Shown one piece after another: positions 61,569 through 64,000 of a stretch of 64,000 bases of DNA. A model generated the notes under the pieces. That model was not told the origin of the DNA, did no database searches, and saw only the letters and a list, made by a program, of their open reading frames with translations. The stretch's first letter is position 1. Every line of letters begins with the position of its first letter. This DNA comes from Streptomyces sp. V2I9 (GTDB lineage Bacteria > Actinomycetota > Actinomycetes > Streptomycetales > Streptomycetaceae): the NCBI RefSeq assembly GCF_030817475.1, contig NZ_JAUSZJ010000002.1:3264001-3328000 (forward strand), read 5' to 3'. The position numbers and the translations under genes are program-made.

Positions 61569-63863
61569 GTGGCCGAGGCGGCAGACTTCCAGGGGACTCG
61601 TCCCTCTCCTGCCCGCCGGTGGCTCCGGCGCACGGCCGCCGCGGTGCTCGGAGCACCGCTCCTGGCCGGTCTGCTGGCCGTTCCGGCCTCCGGCGCCGCC
61701 CCGGCCGCCGAGCCCTCCAATGCCTCCACCGGCTCCCGTACGGTCGATGTGTCGCTGAACACCCTCTCCCCGAGCGTTCCCTCGGAGGACGACACCCTGA
61801 CCGTCTCCGGAACGCTCACCAACAAGGGCAAGAAGGCGATCAGCGGTGCCGAGGTCGACCTGCGCGTCGGCCCTCGGCTCACCGGCCGGGGCGAGGTCGA
61901 CGACGCGGCCAAGCGGTCCGGGTACGTTCCCGGCGCCGACCCGGTCGACGTCGGGGAGAAGTACACGCTGAAGATCCCCAGACTCGCCCGGGGGATCAGC
62001 CAGGACTTCACGCTCACCGTGCCCGTCGACAAGCTGGGGCTGGACGAGCCGGGCGTCTACCAGCTCGGCGTCTCCGTCTCCGGCCGTACGGCGGGCACCG
62101 CCTACGAGCAGGTCCTCGGCATCAAGCGCTCGTTCCTGCCCTGGCAGCCCGAGGCGAGCGACAGCAGGACGAAACTCACCTTCCTCTGGCCGCTGATCGC
62201 CTCGCCCCACGTCACGGCGGAGACCCGCTCGGACCAACAGCAGACCCCGGTCTTCGCCGACGACGACCTGGCCGAGGAGCTGGCGCCCGGTGGCCGGCTG
62301 GAGCAGATGGTGTCCCTGGGCAGCCGGCTTCCGGTGACCTGGGTCGTCGACCCGGACCTCCTGGCGAGCGTCGCGGCGATGGCCGGGAAGTACGAGATCA
62401 AGTCGGGTGACCGGACCGTCGCGGGCAAGAACCAGGTTGTCGCCAAGCAGTGGCTCACCGCTCTGGAGAAGGTGGTGGAGGACGACAAGGTGATCGCCCT
62501 GCCGTTCGCCGACCCCGACCTGGCCTCCATCGCGCACCGTGGCAAGAACGTCTCCGGAACGCTCAGCCACCTGCAGAACGCCTCCACCGTGGCCGCGACC
62601 ACGGTGGAGACCATCCTCCACGTGAAGCCGTCCACCGACTTCGCCTGGCCCGTGAATGGCGCCGTGGACTCGTCCATCGTCGACGTGGCGACCTCGGCGG
62701 GCGCCCACAACGTGATCGCCCGTAGCGACAGCTTCCGCGAGACCACGGAGCTTCCGTACACACCGACCGCGGCGCGGCCGATCGGCGGAGGGACCACCGC
62801 GGTCGTCGCGGACGCCCGGCTGTCGACCTTGTTCGACGGCGACATGTCGAGGGCGGGCGCCTCCGCCCTCGCTGTCCAGAAGTTCCTCGCGCAGACCCTC
62901 GCGCTGACCGAGCAGGCTCCGGACAACGAGCGCAGCATCGTCGTGGCGCCGCCCCGGATGCCCACCGCCGCACAGGCTCAGACGATGGCCCGTGCACTGG
63001 AGGCCCTGTCGGGCAACCGCTGGACTCAGCCCCTCGACCTCGTGGCCGCCGCCGAGGTCAAGCCCGATCCGAGGGCCACCACCAAGGTGCCCCGGCGCTC
63101 CGCGTACCCGGAGCAGCTCCGCGCCCAGGAGCTGCCCACCCAGGCGTTCCAGGACATCCGCACCACCCAGGGCTCACTCGACAGCTTCGAGACGATCCTG
63201 ACGCAGCCCGAGCGCGTGGTGACCCCCTTCGGCAACGCCGTGAACCGCTCGATGTCGACGTCCTGGCGCGGGCACCCCGTGGAGTCGCGGCAGTACCGCA
63301 CCGCTGTCCGCGTCTACCTGAAGAGCCTCACCTCCGAGGTGCAGCTCATCGAGAAGTCCGACGTCACCCTCTCCGGGCGCAGCGCGACCATCCCGGTCAC
63401 GGTGCAGAACCAACTGGTGCAGGGCGTGGACCGGCTGGTTCTCCAGCTGACCTCGGACAACATCCGGCTCAAGTTCAACGATGACGGAACCAAGGCCGAG
63501 CTGCCGGTCAGCATCGCGGGCGGGCACAGCCAATCGGTGAAGTTCGACACGGCGACCAGCGCCAACGGACGGGCCCAGGTGACCGCCCGGCTGTTCACCG
63601 AGGACGGTACCCAGTACGGCGAGGAGATGACCTTCACCGTGAAGGTCTCCGAGGTGACGCCGACCGTGCTGCTCGTCATCGCCGGTGGCCTGCTGCTCCT
63701 GGTGCTGGCAGGCATCAGGATGTACACCCACCGCAAGCGTGCCGTGGCAAGCGACACGGCGGGCGGCGGCGGTGACGGACCCGAGCAGCCGAGTGACCCG
63801 GCTCCGGACACCGGTCCGGAAAGCGGGGCCCCATCGGGAACGGGTGAGAAAGTGGACCGTTGA
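61569..63863 (+). CDS. Secreted/membrane-anchored DUF6049-type protein
   Basis: A 764-aa envelope protein with no known enzymatic function. A signal-type N-terminus (RRTAAAVLGAPLLAGLLAVPASGAAPAA) is followed by a beta-sandwich-like region (LSPSVPSEDDTLTVSGTLTNKG). A long extracytoplasmic body and a C-terminal anchor follow (VTPTVLLVIAGGLLLLVLAGIRMY, with basic HRKRAV on the cytoplasmic side). The tail is Pro/Gly-rich. The start is GTG 61569. It precedes mviN, matching the mycobacterial pcnA-Rv3909-mviN order, so a role in lipid II export or envelope assembly is plausible but unproven. Confidence 0.85.
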   Translation: MAEAADFQGTRPSPARRWLRRTAAAVLGAPLLAGLLAVPASGAAPAAEPSNASTGSRTVDVSLNTLSPSVPSEDDTLTVSGTLTNKGKKAISGAEVDLRVGPRLTGRGEVDDAAKRSGYVPGADPVDVGEKYTLKIPRLARGISQDFTLTVPVDKLGLDEPGVYQLGVSVSGRTAGTAYEQVLGIKRSFLPWQPEASDSRTKLTFLWPLIASPHVTAETRSDQQQTPVFADDDLAEELAPGGRLEQMVSLGSRLPVTWVVDPDLLASVAAMAGKYEIKSGDRTVAGKNQVVAKQWLTALEKVVEDDKVIALPFADPDLASIAHRGKNVSGTLSHLQNASTVAATTVETILHVKPSTDFAWPVNGAVDSSIVDVATSAGAHNVIARSDSFRETTELPYTPTAARPIGGGTTAVVADARLSTLFDGDMSRAGASALAVQKFLAQTLALTEQAPDNERSIVVAPPRMPTAAQAQTMARALEALSGNRWTQPLDLVAAAEVKPDPRATTKVPRRSAYPEQLRAQELPTQAFQDIRTTQGSLDSFETILTQPERVVTPFGNAVNRSMSTSWRGHPVESRQYRTAVRVYLKSLTSEVQLIEKSDVTLSGRSATIPVTVQNQLVQGVDRLVLQLTSDNIRLKFNDDGTKAELPVSIAGGHSQSVKFDTATSANGRAQVTARLFTEDGTQYGEEMTFTVKVSEVTPTVLLVIAGGLLLLVLAGIRMYTHRKRAVASDTAGGGGDGPEQPSDPAPDTGPESGAPSGTGEKVDR

Positions 63864-63914
63864 GCGATGTCTGTCGTGGCCGGCCGGCCGGGGACGATGA
63901 GGTAGGGGTTTCGA

Positions 63915-64000
63915 TGAACGCGCCGTACGACGGTGACCGCGGACAGGGCGCGGGCGGAGCAGCGTCTCCGGGCGGGCCTCCGGTTCCTCCGCCCCCGGAC
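63915..64000 (+). CDS. murJ: MviN/MurJ lipid II flippase, N-terminal fragment only
   Basis: Only 28 codons are in the window (MNAPYDGDRGQGAGGAASPGGPPVPPPPD), a Gly/Pro-rich cytoplasmic leader. The assignment rests on context: pcnA, a DUF6049 gene and then mviN is the fixed actinobacterial order. The gene starts at ATG 63915, 51 bases after the preceding stop. The fold itself lies outside the window, so this remains an inference. Confidence 0.6.

Overview
This is high-GC actinobacterial DNA, almost certainly from a Streptomyces chromosome. Third codon positions are strongly G/C. GTG starts are frequent, and several genes overlap through GTGA or ATGA junctions. An SsgA-family sporulation protein is present, and the gene order matches the conserved arm next to oriC in Streptomyces (serS ... 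cydAB-cydCD ... thiC ... ssgA/ssgR ... dnaB, rplI-rpsR-ssb-rpsF ... ino1 ... pcnA, mviN). The ssgA product closely resembles S. griseus-type SsgA as I remember it. Seven perfect 14-bp parS sites (GTTTCACGTGAAAC) and clusters of DnaA boxes confirm that the window lies close to the replication origin. I see no prophage, insertion sequence, CRISPR array or tRNA.

Layout. 1-2.1 kb: end of serS and a HAD phosphatase. 2.1-2.8 kb: a phage-antirepressor-like protein. 3.2-6.8 kb: a four-gene operon with two ABC-transporter pairs. 7.1-10.7 kb: a translationally coupled operon of an M24 peptidase-like protein, an alpha/beta-hydrolase-SDR fusion and a MerR regulator. 11-13.7 kb: kptA, an F420-type oxidoreductase and a second HAD phosphatase. 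13.8-21.8 kb: a DevS-like GAF sensor kinase followed by the cytochrome bd genes cydCD, cydB and cydA, with a Rex operator upstream of cydA. 22-28.6 kb: hisC, a LacI regulator, a metallophosphoesterase, small membrane proteins, and an HxlR regulator facing a SnoaL-like protein. 28.7-30.6 kb: thiC with a TPP riboswitch. 30.7-34 kb: a YibE/F membrane protein, ssgA, ssgR and a small membrane protein. 34.2-43.5 kb: accessory genes, namely a cupin, a decayed holin-like pseudogene, a cystathionine gamma-lyase-like enzyme, a NUDIX protein, two GNAT proteins, an MFS/MarR pair, a beta-lactamase-like esterase and a dienelactone hydrolase with an odd start.

43.5-64 kb is the conserved core: dnaB, a MATE exporter, rplI-rpsR-ssb-rpsF, a small membrane protein, femX-like and alanine-racemase-like genes, a GT87-type membrane glycosyltransferase, a class A PBP, a PadR regulator with ino1, an MFS protein, pcnA, a DUF6049-type secreted protein and the first codons of mviN/murJ. 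The PBP-PadR-ino1 and rpsF-ssb-rpsR-rplI-dnaB blocks have counterparts in Mycobacterium.

The most interesting signals are non-coding or broken. Three parS sites form the centre of long palindromes between convergent genes, and one overlaps the cydCD start codon. DnaA-box clusters lie in three intergenic gaps. A 33-bp perfect palindrome precedes the PadR gene, and a sigma-E-like promoter precedes the PBP gene. ssgR carries a TTA codon, and the ssgA leader carries an AdpA-type site. The holin-like pseudogene has three lesions, and the dienelactone hydrolase has no canonical start codon. Most genes are ordinary; I did not find a clearly undescribed multi-gene system.
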